A DNA stretch of 64,000 bases from Companilactobacillus keshanensis (lineage in GTDB: Bacteria > Bacillota > Bacilli > Lactobacillales > Lactobacillaceae), in assembly GCF_003946205.1 (NCBI RefSeq), contig NZ_RHOS01000011.1, positions 1 to 64,000 on the forward strand, written 5' to 3'. This document shows, in pieces, positions 18,036-26,731 of the stretch (the first letter of the stretch is position 1; the number at the start of each line of letters is the position of its first letter). The notes beneath the pieces are model-generated. The model was not told the origin of the DNA, did not search any database, and saw nothing but the letters and a program-made list of their open reading frames with translations. Made by a program: the position numbers and the translations under genes.

Positions 18036-18112
18036 AAATTTATTTACATCCTTATATTTAATATTTATAATTTGTTGCTTTCAACTTAACGACACCTATA
18101 TTAGCAGGCTAA

Positions 18113-18171
18113 TGTTACATAGCCACCAACACAGGGTTACAATTTCGACCATTTTTGTAACCTTAGTAACA
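18113..18171. promoter_or_regulatory. Cluster of TGTAAC/GTTACA hexamers upstream of the LysM gene
   Basis: Four hexamers occur in 60 bp: TGTTACA (18113), GGTTACAA (18135), TGTAACC (18156) and GTAACA (18166). WalR, the cell-wall response regulator of Firmicutes, binds TGTWAH direct repeats and often controls LysM genes. The spacing here is not the canonical 5 bp, so the assignment is tentative. Confidence 0.3.
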
Positions 18172-18213
18172 TTATTGCAATAATAATAGCTGTAATCACT
18201 GATATGAAGGCAA

Positions 18214-18241
18214 TTGTATTTGTTGTCTGGAATTATATACT
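18214..18241 (+). promoter_or_regulatory. Promoter of the YitT-type gene
   Basis: TTGTAT (18214-18219) and TATACT (18236-18241) are separated by 16 bp. Transcription would start near 18248, leaving about 10 nt before the ATG at 18259 and no ribosome site, so the message would be nearly leaderless. Confidence 0.4.
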
Positions 18242-18258
18242 ATGGTATATTTTTAAGT

Positions 18259-18861
18259 ATGACGAATAAAAAAATGAGAATTATCGCGAAAATATTCATC
18301 ATGTTCATTGCCCTGGAGCTGATAGCCTTCAGTTTGAATATGTTTTTTGAACCAAATAAAGTTGCCGCGGGTGGCGCGACCGGAATTGCTATCTTGTTAT
18401 ACGAAGGCTGGTCGATTCCCACTGCAATATCCGTTTTCATTATCAACATCATCATGCTTATCTTCTCTTATTTCCATTTAGAAAAAATGACAACTATCAA
18501 ATTGATCTTCGGTAGTTTTATGTTGCCAGTCCTGTTGTATCTCACGCCGGTTTATAATATCATCCCCGGAAATAGACTGATTGCTATAATAGTGGGAAGT
18601 GTAATTTTCGGAGTCGGTGTGGCGATACTTTATACGCTCGATATGTCCAGTGGTGGCACGACTGTTCCACCGATGATTATCCATAAGAACTTCGGAATTG
18701 ATAAATATATTAGTCTGTTCGTGATCGACGGTCTAGTCTGTTTCGGTAATATCGCCTTAACAGGTTTCATATCATTCTTCTTAGCTCTTATGTCGGTCGG
18801 GATCTCCAGTGCCGCGATCAAACTAGTTACTGTAATTGAAGACAAGTATGCTGATGCTTAA
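18259..18861 (+). CDS. YitT/DUF161-type integral membrane protein
   Basis: A membrane protein of about 200 residues with five to six helices. The N-terminal FFEPNKVAAGGATGIAILL and SSGGTTVPPMIIHKN are the paired glycine-rich signatures of the YitT (DUF161) family, whose transport or structural role is unknown. The family often ends in a cytosolic DUF2179 domain, which is missing here; the protein stops after the helices (KLVTVIEDKYADA), giving a short form. The frame is open upstream to a TTG at 18214, but that stretch looks like the promoter. I therefore chose the ATG at 18259. Confidence 0.75.
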   Translation: MTNKKMRIIAKIFIMFIALELIAFSLNMFFEPNKVAAGGATGIAILLYEGWSIPTAISVFIINIIMLIFSYFHLEKMTTIKLIFGSFMLPVLLYLTPVYNIIPGNRLIAIIVGSVIFGVGVAILYTLDMSSGGTTVPPMIIHKNFGIDKYISLFVIDGLVCFGNIALTGFISFFLALMSVGISSAAIKLVTVIEDKYADA

Positions 18862-18867
18862 TAATAA

Positions 18868-18906
18868 AGAAATGGAGTTGATCAAATGATCAACTCCATT
18901 TTTGTT
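18868..18906. terminator. Bidirectional terminator
   Basis: AAATGGAGTTGATCA and its exact complement are separated by two bases, followed by TTTTTGTTT on the plus strand. It separates the YitT gene from the convergent oxidoreductase. Confidence 0.9.
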
Positions 18907-18915
18907 TCTACTATA

Positions 18916-19860
18916 TTAATCATTATCGACAATGACTTGACCGATATCACGACTCTCCATTACATAATCGTGTGCTTCCCTAATATCGTCTAATTTGAAT
19001 ACACGTGCAATTGGGATCTTCAAATCATGCTTTTGGATCAATTTAAACATTTCGTCTATCCACTCTTGATGGACATCAGTTGAATCAAAGCAGGTGAGAT
19101 ACTTTCCAGCTAAAGTGAAAGGATTAAAGTTCTCCACGATCCATTCGCCGGCAAGTAATCCAATCAGTGAAACCACCCCACCTTGATTTAAGTGCATGAT
19201 TGAATTGGTTAAAGTAACTGTTCCAACCATATCAATTATTCCATCAAAATCTTTATCAGTCTTCAACTCATTGTCACAATCAATAACCACATCGTCAGCT
19301 CCACAATGTAGTAATGCTTGTACCATTTTCTCACGCCTAGTTGTGGCAGTGACCTTGATCCCCATTGTCTTGGCTAATTGAATCGTAGCCAAACCAACAG
19401 CACTGGTACCGCCACGTATTAATAACGTCTGCCCATACTTTAATGAAAGTGACTTGAGTGAACCAAGGGCTGTGTAAAAGTTTTCTGGGTATTGAGCAAG
19501 CGTTAACCAATCACCTTTATAATCAACCGGATACAAATTATCATCAGAGACCAAAGCATATTCTTGATAGCTTCCATCTACTTCACGACCAAATCCACCC
19601 ATCATCGTGATAACTTTTTGGCCGACTTTTAACTTACTATTATCTGATACTTTATATATTTCACCAACAGCTTCTACGCCAATGACGCGTGGAAATTTAA
19701 CTGAAGGTGACCCGCCTTCACGAGTCAATACTTCATATCTATGAGCGCCAAAGGCGTGAATACGCATTACTGAATGATCAGTATCAGCCTCAGGAATAGG
19801 TCTTTCCACAATATTCATAACACTAGAATCACCTGGCTTATCAATTACAACTGCTCTCAT
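18916..19860 (-). CDS. Zinc-independent medium-chain NAD(P)H oxidoreductase (quinone oxidoreductase-like)
   Basis: This 314-residue MDR-superfamily enzyme is predicted to reduce quinones or enone compounds with NADPH. The N-terminal GroES-like domain (about 1-115) includes FPRVIGVEAVGEI. The Rossmann domain contains LIRGGTSAVGLATIQLAK, a variant of the AxxGxxG dinucleotide loop, and VTATTRREK after strand 2, which favours NADPH. The catalytic zinc Cys/His set of alcohol dehydrogenases is absent. It has an AAAGGAG ribosome site and is a single gene. Confidence 0.85.
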   Translation of the reverse strand: MRAVVIDKPGDSSVMNIVERPIPEADTDHSVMRIHAFGAHRYEVLTREGGSPSVKFPRVIGVEAVGEIYKVSDNSKLKVGQKVITMMGGFGREVDGSYQEYALVSDDNLYPVDYKGDWLTLAQYPENFYTALGSLKSLSLKYGQTLLIRGGTSAVGLATIQLAKTMGIKVTATTRREKMVQALLHCGADDVVIDCDNELKTDKDFDGIIDMVGTVTLTNSIMHLNQGGVVSLIGLLAGEWIVENFNPFTLAGKYLTCFDSTDVHQEWIDEMFKLIQKHDLKIPIARVFKLDDIREAHDYVMESRDIGQVIVDND

Positions 19861-20132
19861 AATATTTCTCCTTTAGTCTTTCATTCGTTCTATCAATGAA
19901 CATAATATAATGTGTAACGATTCAAAAATTTACAGCCCTGTCTGGGACAACACGTCGTATTTTGATCTTTTATGATCAAAAAATCAATTCAACCAAAAGA
20001 AGGTTTCTGCTCGAACTGATACGAATCATGACACCAAGAATATCTTTATTTATCTATAAAAATTAGATGAGAACTTCACCAATAAAGCTACATTGGATCT
20101 GGTTTGTCTACAGTATCAAAGACAAGACTAGA
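19861..20132. other. Intergenic region with no gene identified
   Basis: A/T-rich spacer of about 270 bp between the oxidoreductase and the terminator of the 14-gene operon. It contains a small GATC-TTTTAT-GATC hairpin near 19966. No open frame with a ribosome site was found on either strand; it may hold a gene remnant. Confidence 0.4.
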
Positions 20133-20178
20133 AAAATACCCTATAAATCCAAAATTGGATTTATAGGGTTATTTTTTA
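20133..20178. terminator. Terminator at the end of the 14-gene operon
   Basis: AATACCCTATAAATCCAA pairs with TTGGATTTATAGGGTTATT. It has an A-run on the left and a T-run on the right and sits 2 nt past the last stop of the minus-strand operon. Confidence 0.9.
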
Positions 20179-20179
20179 A

Positions 20180-20491
20180 TTATGCTTCTTTACCCTTATT
20201 AACGTCGTAAGTCCACTTGATCATTCCGCCTTCAATATTAACAACATCATAACCTTTAGCAGTTAACTTTTTAGCAGATTTAACGCTGTTAACTCCTGAA
20301 TGGCACATAATATATGTTTTACCTTTAGGTTCAAAATGCTTGATAGTCTTATAAGGAACATTAATAGCCCCAGGAATATGTCCAGCCTCGTATTCTTCAG
20401 GAAAACGAACGTCGATAACATTAGGATGTTCTGGTAATAATTTATGAAAGTCATCGATCGAGATATTATCTATTTTTGTAAAAATTGACAT
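20180..20491 (-). CDS. Cytoplasmic single-domain rhodanese
   Basis: A 103-residue sulfurtransferase with one rhodanese domain. VIDVRFPEEYEAGHIPGAINVP is present in parts, and the active-site loop is CHSGVNS with Cys63 as persulfide carrier. There is no signal peptide, so it acts inside the cell. It is the last gene of the 14-gene operon, whose first gene encodes an exported two-domain sulfurtransferase, so the operon handles sulfane sulfur (or a chemical analogue) on both sides of the membrane. The ribosome site AAGGGG lies in the tail of the preceding gene. Confidence 0.85.
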   Translation of the reverse strand: MSIFTKIDNISIDDFHKLLPEHPNVIDVRFPEEYEAGHIPGAINVPYKTIKHFEPKGKTYIMCHSGVNSVKSAKKLTAKGYDVVNIEGGMIKWTYDVNKGKEA

Positions 20492-20492
20492 T

Positions 20493-20912
20493 TTAAAAAC
20501 CCCTTTTGATTGATTTTCTTATCTTAAATACTAGTAACAAATTAATTAGCGCTACGACACTAAAACACATTAAGTCGTAATAATAGAGTGGATCTGTGCT
20601 TCCGATGTGCAAAATACCGAAGGTAGATAATCCAGTTATCAAAACGATCCAGAGTTCCATAATATATGGAAAAACTTTTTTTGGTCGGCTATTTCTTGTA
20701 AGTTCAATAAAGCAAACCACCACAGCTATCATCAAAACCCAAAATATCCAACGAGTGATACTGACAGGATATGTTTCATTCATGAACAATATCTGCCTCA
20801 TAAATCCCAGATGTGTATCGTAGAGTTCTTGAAATTCAGTTGGTAGCCATAATAGTATAACTTGCAAAACCATAGCTAAGCCATACAAAAATCCACTTAC
20901 TATTTTTTTCAT
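20493..20912 (-). CDS. Small four-helix membrane protein of unknown function
   Basis: This 139-residue protein has four predicted helices (about 5-25, 52-70, 80-100, 108-130) and a basic C-terminus (KIRKSIKRGF). No charged residues in the helices suggest a transport path, and I do not recognise a family. It is embedded in the 14-gene operon: 9 nt after the nucleoside hydrolase stop, 1 nt before the rhodanese start. It is probably a membrane partner of one of its neighbours. Confidence 0.65.
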   Translation of the reverse strand: MKKIVSGFLYGLAMVLQVILLWLPTEFQELYDTHLGFMRQILFMNETYPVSITRWIFWVLMIAVVVCFIELTRNSRPKKVFPYIMELWIVLITGLSTFGILHIGSTDPLYYYDLMCFSVVALINLLLVFKIRKSIKRGF

Positions 20913-20921
20913 ACAAACACC

Positions 20922-21785
20922 TTAATATTTATCTAATGTCGCAACCAACATTGAATTTAGTTTTGATAAATCTTTGATCTCAGTTAAAACTCTAGCTGGT
21001 CTTTTATCAGGAAGATCAGTTTCTTCGATCAAACCTGTTTCCATATCGGTAGCACTGGTTCTTAACCTTGTATTCTTGAAGACAAATTCCTCAGGATCAA
21101 GTAAAGAAAAAGCCGTGATACCATCCCAATTAATAAAACCGTCGACATCCCAAATACCCTTGGTATAGTCGATCCAGTCTTTAATGACCTTCTTCAACCA
21201 AATGAATTTTTCTTCATCAGAATCTTTAATAGCAGCAAGATCGTCATAACTGAATAAAGCGCCAGCAATATATTGGCCACTGGAAACTGTTAATTTAGCA
21301 TTACTGTTAACCACCGCGTACGCAGCTTTATCTGAAATTGAAAAATTCAATTCCGTAACGGCCGTTTTATTGATATACATTTGACCAAAGCGTCCGCCCA
21401 TTACGACGATTTCTTTGACTAGATCAAAGAAGTCTGGTTCGATCTCTGCTGCTTCTAACAAATTATTCAAACTTCCGGTAGCAAGAATTGTGACTTCATT
21501 AGGATCACTCTTAACAGTTTTAGCTAAAAATTCAGCTGCTGGTGAATGAGTCTTGTCAGAGTCATACTTCTCTTTACCCTGATAGGTTTTCACATCTAGT
21601 GAAAAGAGTTCTTTAAGTTTGTTAGTCTGTTGAACCACTTGTTCAACCGTTCCGTTACCAAAGGTCAATGTGACTCCCAGTAATTCCACATTAGCCTGTT
21701 GATAGAGATAGAGCAAGGTCAAACCGTCATCGACATCTTTGCCGTGCAGTCCGATCGTATTATCACAATCATAGATTAATTTCAT
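20922..21785 (-). CDS. Inosine/uridine-preferring nucleoside hydrolase family protein
   Basis: A 287-residue enzyme of the IUNH fold, predicted to cleave the N-glycosidic bond of a ribonucleoside. The metal-binding aspartate cluster is near the N-terminus (DCDNTIGLHGKDVDDGLTLL read in parts; family form DxDxxxxDD). The strand motif VVMGGRF and the later NWDGITAFSLLDPE are typical of the family. The first motif carries an insertion (TIGLHGK) compared with the usual spacing. It overlaps the upstream DUF2064 gene by 1 nt, so the two are translationally coupled. A glycoside-type substrate from the operon's own pathway is plausible. Confidence 0.85.
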   Translation of the reverse strand: MKLIYDCDNTIGLHGKDVDDGLTLLYLYQQANVELLGVTLTFGNGTVEQVVQQTNKLKELFSLDVKTYQGKEKYDSDKTHSPAAEFLAKTVKSDPNEVTILATGSLNNLLEAAEIEPDFFDLVKEIVVMGGRFGQMYINKTAVTELNFSISDKAAYAVVNSNAKLTVSSGQYIAGALFSYDDLAAIKDSDEEKFIWLKKVIKDWIDYTKGIWDVDGFINWDGITAFSLLDPEEFVFKNTRLRTSATDMETGLIEETDLPDKRPARVLTEIKDLSKLNSMLVATLDKY

Positions 21786-22414
21786 TAATTTTCCTTTATA
21801 AACTCGATATTTTTATCTAAATCAGCTTTAAAGTCCACATCCAATAACTTAGGTAATAATTTGACTGTTTTACCTTCATCTTGCAAAAGTTTGATGGTAG
21901 TATCCAAAACACTAGCCGTACTCCATGAAATATCAGCATCCAAAAACTCTTCAACTGACAATTGGCCGGCACCAAACATGTAATAACCACCGTCATACGA
22001 TGGTCCTAAGACAACATCATGATCAAGCAGTTCATTCTTGGCATCCGCAATTGCATTGGAAGTAAGTTGTGGGATATCACTACCAGTCAGAATGACCCGT
22101 TTATATCCTTGATTTTGCACAACTTCGATAGCTCTACTCATTTTAAGACCCAGGCTTCCATCTACTTGTGGAAAACAATGGATCCAATCTGGTACGTTAT
22201 CCAAAAACTCGGCCGTAACTGCATCATCATGCCCTTGATAAGCTAAAAAGATATCTGTTGAAGCCTTAACTTGTCGACTAACTCGGAATAATTTATCCAA
22301 CATTAGACTTTGAATATTGGAAGCCTCAATAGCTGAAAGGTCAGGTTCCAATCTCGTCTTAACGTATCCGGCTTCTGGTATTTTAGAAAAAATGATGTAT
22401 GCATCTTCAATCAA
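21785..22414 (-). CDS. DUF2064 (TIGR04282-type) GT-A glycosyltransferase
   Basis: This 209-residue protein has a nucleotide-diphospho-sugar transferase-like fold. FSKIPEAGYVKTRLEP near the N-terminus, LTGSDIPQL and VLGPSYDGGYYMFG are the hallmarks of DUF2064. Relatives are annotated as glycosyltransferases next to arsenosugar-type genes, but no arsM or radical-SAM partner is visible here. It starts at a TTG that overlaps the stop of the upstream kinase-like gene (TTGA). A second glycosyltransferase of the TIGR04283 type lies two genes upstream; the two families frequently occur together. Confidence 0.8.
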   Translation of the reverse strand: MIEDAYIIFSKIPEAGYVKTRLEPDLSAIEASNIQSLMLDKLFRVSRQVKASTDIFLAYQGHDDAVTAEFLDNVPDWIHCFPQVDGSLGLKMSRAIEVVQNQGYKRVILTGSDIPQLTSNAIADAKNELLDHDVVLGPSYDGGYYMFGAGQLSVEEFLDADISWSTASVLDTTIKLLQDEGKTVKLLPKLLDVDFKADLDKNIEFIKEN

Positions 22415-23412
22415 AGGATCACCCCATATTTTTGTAATAATGGTAAAGCAAAATCTGGTTTCAAGTACATTTGACAGCGATTATATATCTCTTCATTTTG
22501 AATTGGCTTGTCATCGTAGGTGCTGATCAGCATCCCACACCATGACAAAGCACGCAACAATAAAAATGGCATATAAATCCTAATATTCTCTTCAATTTTA
22601 TCCAGCGGCTGTTTTGTCAAAATCGCATATTCGGTCAAAAATCCGGTTATTTGTTCATCCGATAATTTTTCATCAGTTCTCCACAAAGTCGTCGTATCAG
22701 ACATAAATTGTGTTAAATCTTGTACGGCATTACTGATAACTGGCTTTTCCCAGTCGATCAGATAGCCATAATCAGACGTGATCAAAAAATTATTAGAATT
22801 TACCTCAGTATTGACCAAACATTCATTTTGCCCGATGAAATGTTCATCAGCATTATGATCCTGGCACCAATCATAGAGATCAGTCAAAATCTGAGCGCTC
22901 TCTGGCACAAGCTTTTGATTCTTCTTGATTGGCTTCAACAATTGCCAAGCTTCATGCAAGCGATCTGAACAAATACTATTTTCAACTATCAGCTGATCAT
23001 AAGCAGAATCTTCCAACTTTAAATTGTGGATCGAAGCAAATATCTGTGCCGCTCGGCTCAAGTCACGATGATAAACAAGTGGCTCCCCTGGTAAAAACTT
23101 CTCCATCAAAATATCGTGATCGAAGAAGCTCTCAGAATCGTCTAACCAAAGTGGCTCAGGCGTATGACGACTAGGTTCGAGTATCTTTAATGCTTGATAT
23201 TCATAACGAGCCTGTTGTTTAACGTTGATCTGTGAACCGTAATTGATCCTAAAAACAACTTTTTGATTATTTTTATCAACAATCAAGAAATTACGATTAT
23301 ATTCACCTTGTGCTAAAAAAGAAATATCTTTTAAATCGGCTAAATTTAGTTTTTTTAAAATATCATTCTGTTCGAGATAGGTTTGAATTTTTTTTAAAAT
23401 ATCTTGTGCCAC
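22411..23412 (-). CDS. Aminoglycoside-phosphotransferase-fold protein with altered Brenner motif
   Basis: A 333-residue protein of the APH/choline-kinase fold. The N-lobe has FLAQGEYNRNFLI (glycine loop region) and VVFRIN with the ATP-anchoring residue. The catalytic loop, normally HxDxxxxN, reads N201-T-E203-V-N-S-N-N208, and the metal-binding DFD reads D220-W-E222. It may therefore have shifted chemistry or be a binding protein. It sits between two glycosyltransferases, overlapping both neighbours tightly, so a sugar, nucleoside or amino-alcohol kinase role in that pathway is the best guess. Confidence 0.7.
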   Translation of the reverse strand: MAQDILKKIQTYLEQNDILKKLNLADLKDISFLAQGEYNRNFLIVDKNNQKVVFRINYGSQINVKQQARYEYQALKILEPSRHTPEPLWLDDSESFFDHDILMEKFLPGEPLVYHRDLSRAAQIFASIHNLKLEDSAYDQLIVENSICSDRLHEAWQLLKPIKKNQKLVPESAQILTDLYDWCQDHNADEHFIGQNECLVNTEVNSNNFLITSDYGYLIDWEKPVISNAVQDLTQFMSDTTTLWRTDEKLSDEQITGFLTEYAILTKQPLDKIEENIRIYMPFLLLRALSWCGMLISTYDDKPIQNEEIYNRCQMYLKPDFALPLLQKYGVIL

Positions 23413-23413
23413 T

Positions 23414-24085
23414 TTATCCTCTCCTGTAATACATTCTCTTCAGAATTTCTGGATTGACACCCATTCTATAAAAGAATCTTATTTTTTGCATTCTAAAAAA
23501 TGTCTTAAAATACCCTTCATTTTGATACTTCCGTGCACTAGTCATGATTGGTAAATTCAATTGAGCAAACTCAATATGTAATTTACTCAAACTGCGACTG
23601 AATTCGTAATCCTCCATCAGTGGCAAAACCGGAAATCCGCCTGCTTTTTGATAGACTTTCTTAGTCACGAACAGCCCCTGATCACCAAAGATAAGTTTTA
23701 AATATTTGGCTCTGATGTTTGAGCTAAAAGCTAAAACCTTGAAAAATAGTGCTGAATCGTCAAAATGAATTCTGAAGAATCCGATTTGAGCAGTTGTTTT
23801 CTTTAACAGACTTAATGGAGACCCCTTGATGAAGTGAGAATCTGCATGCAAGAACAACAACTTATCAGCTTGAGCATTCTTGGCTCCTAATCGTAACTGA
23901 AACCCTCGATTAGCTTTACTACTCAGATAAATCACATTATCAGGTAACCAATTCGGACGCGCTCTCTTTTCTCCGTCAGTAATTATAATTTCTACACCAA
24001 CTGGTCGCCAACTTTGTATTTCACTTAGAATTTCCTTTAGAGAATCATCATCATGAAAAGTTGGAATAATTATTGTTAACCACAT
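23414..24085 (-). CDS. TIGR04283-type family 2 glycosyltransferase
   Basis: This 223-residue GT2 enzyme opens with LTIIIPTFHDDDSLKEIL and shows SSKANRGFQLRLGAK and LLFLHADSHF. The last matches the DxD-like metal site region in the TIGR04283 family. LMEDYEFSRSLSK carries the probable catalytic acidic residues, and RRQ-like motifs are absent. It is cytosolic, possibly membrane-associated through the hydrophobic-basic C-terminus. It lies directly after the ABC ATPase gene and before the kinase-fold gene. The family is annotated from arsenosugar loci; the substrate here is unknown. Confidence 0.8.
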   Translation of the reverse strand: MWLTIIIPTFHDDDSLKEILSEIQSWRPVGVEIIITDGEKRARPNWLPDNVIYLSSKANRGFQLRLGAKNAQADKLLFLHADSHFIKGSPLSLLKKTTAQIGFFRIHFDDSALFFKVLAFSSNIRAKYLKLIFGDQGLFVTKKVYQKAGGFPVLPLMEDYEFSRSLSKLHIEFAQLNLPIMTSARKYQNEGYFKTFFRMQKIRFFYRMGVNPEILKRMYYRRG

Positions 24086-25072
24086 TTAAAACACCACTGG
24101 TAATTTCGAAAAATAAAATTGATATGTTTTATTCTCGTCAACGCTTTCTGAAGCTAAGTCACAATAAACAGTTTTTTGATCAATTTCAATCGTGATACGC
24201 TCCAAATTACTACCCATCCATTTCTTCTCGAGGATATTCCCCTTAAAAGCTGGATATTCGGTTTTATTCAATTGTAATTGTCCAGAAAAAGGTAAATATA
24301 GCACACCTTTTTCTGTTACAGTTCTGACTTTTCCTGAATAAACAGGTGAAACAAAATCATTATTTGACAAACTTCCCTCAATAAAATTAGCTTGTCCCAA
24401 AAATCTTGCCACTGCCAAATTCTGTGGATTACTTTCCAATTGTTTTGGGGCATCCACTTGCATAATCTGTCCGTCGATCAAAATAGCTACCTTATTAGAT
24501 AACATATATGCTTCAGTTTTGTAATGGGTCACAAATACGATCGTCAATTGAAATTTACGCTGTAATTCTTTAACGAAATCGAGCATTTCAATTCTTAAAG
24601 CCTCATCTAAACTAGAAAAAGGTTCATCCATCAACAATAACTTTAGATTTAGGATCAAGGCACGTGCCAAGGCCACCCGCTGTTGTTGTCCCCCAGACAA
24701 TTCATCAGGATAACGATCGATCAGTTCTGATATTCCCATTGTTTCCATAATATCTTTAGCTCGTTGCTTCAATTCTGAACTATTAGTTTTTTTGACTTTG
24801 AGTCCAAAGGTTATATTTTTAAAAACGGTCATATGTGGAAAAAGCCGATAGTCTTGAAATACCATGATACCTTTTTCCACTTGTCCGTCTTCATTCAAGA
24901 ATTTACCGTCTGTAGGACGATCGATCCCTGCTAAAATATTTAACAAAGTTGTTTTTCCACTTCCAGAAGGCCCCAGAATGGCAAAAATACTGTTTTCGTC
25001 AATCGTTAAATTGATTCCGTGCAGTATATGAGTATTTCCCTTTTGTTGGGAAATATTATCTAAATGATACAT
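24086..25072 (-). CDS. ABC importer ATPase, YnjD-like
   Basis: The ATPase subunit of a putative solute importer, 328 residues. Walker A GPSGSGKTTLLN, Q-loop MVFQDYRLFPHM, signature LSGGQQQRVALARAL, Walker B LLLMDEPFSSLD, and a C-terminal regulatory extension (about 230-328) of the TOBE-like type found in iron, thiamine, spermidine and sulfate importers. It overlaps the permease gene upstream by 1 nt. With two permeases and a YnjB-like binding protein it forms a complete importer. Confidence 0.9.
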   Translation of the reverse strand: MYHLDNISQQKGNTHILHGINLTIDENSIFAILGPSGSGKTTLLNILAGIDRPTDGKFLNEDGQVEKGIMVFQDYRLFPHMTVFKNITFGLKVKKTNSSELKQRAKDIMETMGISELIDRYPDELSGGQQQRVALARALILNLKLLLMDEPFSSLDEALRIEMLDFVKELQRKFQLTIVFVTHYKTEAYMLSNKVAILIDGQIMQVDAPKQLESNPQNLAVARFLGQANFIEGSLSNNDFVSPVYSGKVRTVTEKGVLYLPFSGQLQLNKTEYPAFKGNILEKKWMGSNLERITIEIDQKTVYCDLASESVDENKTYQFYFSKLPVVF

Positions 25073-25866
25073 TAAGCCAGCTTCCTTCCTTTATGTGTGA
25101 CCCAAACATCGATCAAATATAGAGGTATCAATGTTACCAACATGAACGTTATTCCATAAACTGCGGCGATTCGATACTTGCCCTCAGTTGTGAAGGGAAA
25201 CATTCGTACTGATAAGGTTATATAATTACCGTCACCAATCAAAAGTGTTCCTAAATATTGAGTCATCGAAACAATATAACTCATCATGACTGCACCTTGC
25301 AGACCATTTTTATTAAGCGGAATAGTCACTTTAAAAAACGTTTGTAACGGCGTTGCACCTAAATTACGACTAGTCACCTCATATTTGTCTTTCCATAATA
25401 TTAAATTATCATATAACAGTTTAATTGCATACGGTAAACAGAACAAAGTATGCGCACTTACCACACCAAAGAAGCTGCCGTTCAAACCATATTTGATCAT
25501 AATGAAATCCATATTTGTCAATACGGCAATACTAGGGATTATCATTGGTAGATAAACTAAAATATTTAGTAATTTCTTACCCTTAAAATCATAATATGAC
25601 AACGCCATTGCGGTAGGATATGCAATCAAAATTGTCAATACAACAGTTCCGACTGCAAGTTCCATACTAGACAATAGTGACGCTTGCATTTCTGCGTTAG
25701 TTATTAGAAAACGGAAATAATATCCCCAATCGACCCATTTAGGCCACAACGATGGATAATTCCAGGTTTTACTGATGGCTAACATAAAAATCACAAATAG
25801 GGGCATTAATACTAAAACAGCAAACAATAAATAGACTAATAATTTTAAGATTTTTTTAGATGCCAC
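25072..25866 (-). CDS. ABC importer permease 2 (YnjC C-terminal half-like)
   Basis: A 264-residue permease with six helices and the ATPase-docking loop (NLGATPLQTFFKVTIPL). In Escherichia coli YnjC is one double-length permease; here the two halves are encoded by separate, overlapping genes. It overlaps the upstream permease gene by 11 nt and the ATPase gene by 1 nt, which indicates coupled translation and a 1:1 complex. Confidence 0.88.
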   Translation of the reverse strand: MASKKILKLLVYLLFAVLVLMPLFVIFMLAISKTWNYPSLWPKWVDWGYYFRFLITNAEMQASLLSSMELAVGTVVLTILIAYPTAMALSYYDFKGKKLLNILVYLPMIIPSIAVLTNMDFIMIKYGLNGSFFGVVSAHTLFCLPYAIKLLYDNLILWKDKYEVTSRNLGATPLQTFFKVTIPLNKNGLQGAVMMSYIVSMTQYLGTLLIGDGNYITLSVRMFPFTTEGKYRIAAVYGITFMLVTLIPLYLIDVWVTHKGRKLA

Positions 25867-26731
25867 CTGTATGACCCCCTGGTAAATGTTTACTCAACCA
25901 CAACACCAACCCGGCAAATGCAATTGAGAAAACAGATAATATCAAATTCAGGCTCATGATCATTGGCAATTGCGTATAGTCACCCTGAACGTAGAGATCA
26001 TAGATATATACCGGCAGCATTTCTTTAGTCTGATTACCTAATAAATAAGGTACTTCATAAGAACCAAAGTTGAATGAGAAATTAATAATGAAAGCATTAA
26101 CGATTGCCGGCATCAATAGTGGTAAAGATACTTTCCAAAACGTTTGCCATTTCGTTGCCCCCAGATTGTCAGCGACGATTCGGTAACGATTGTCCATTTG
26201 TCGTAAAACCAAAACTAGTGAAACTATAACAAAAGGAACCTCCTTCCATAAATACGTCAGGATAATTCCTATTTGCCACTGGTCGTTCAATAGTAGTGGA
26301 AAACTATTATAAGAATGTATGATACCAATTTTAGTCAACAAACTTGATACTAAACCCGTTTGACTGAGTAATTGAATCAAGGCCAACACAATAAAAATAT
26401 GTGGCAACATGACTGGTAATTGAGCAAGTTTAAAGAAGGGCTTAGTAAATGGATTATCATTTCTTTTGAAAAGAAACGCCAATACTGTCCCGATAAAACA
26501 CGCCATACCAGCACTAAATAGAGCAAAGATGAATGTTCTAAAAAAAATTCTTAGAAATACTTTGTCATTTAATGCATCAGTATAATAATGCAAACTCAAC
26601 TTTTCCATACCCATTAATGGATAATAGCCAAAACTGGTTATTAAGGATTTAGCCAAGGCACTGAAAAAGAAGAATAGCATGAAAAGACAAAACGGACTTA
26701 ATAACAAAATAAGTTTTCTTTTAGTCAGCAT
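25856..26731 (-). CDS. ABC importer permease 1 (YnjC N-terminal half-like)
   Basis: A 291-residue permease of the importer with six helices and a docking loop (NLGATKWQTFWKVSLPLLMP). LPVMLPHIFIVLALIQLLSQ read in parts and NFGSYEVPYLLG are typical of molybdate, sulfate, thiamine and iron-type type I importers. It overlaps the binding-protein gene by 11 nt. Confidence 0.88.
   Translation of the reverse strand: MLTKRKLILLLSPFCLFMLFFFFSALAKSLITSFGYYPLMGMEKLSLHYYTDALNDKVFLRIFFRTFIFALFSAGMACFIGTVLAFLFKRNDNPFTKPFFKLAQLPVMLPHIFIVLALIQLLSQTGLVSSLLTKIGIIHSYNSFPLLLNDQWQIGIILTYLWKEVPFVIVSLVLVLRQMDNRYRIVADNLGATKWQTFWKVSLPLLMPAIVNAFIINFSFNFGSYEVPYLLGNQTKEMLPVYIYDLYVQGDYTQLPMIMSLNLILSVFSIAFAGLVLWLSKHLPGGHTGGI

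Noticed and set aside
24034-24085. Arsenosugar biosynthesis pathway implied by the two glycosyltransferase families
   Set aside because: The name comes from cyanobacterial loci with arsM and arsS; neither is present here, so the arsenic link is not supported.
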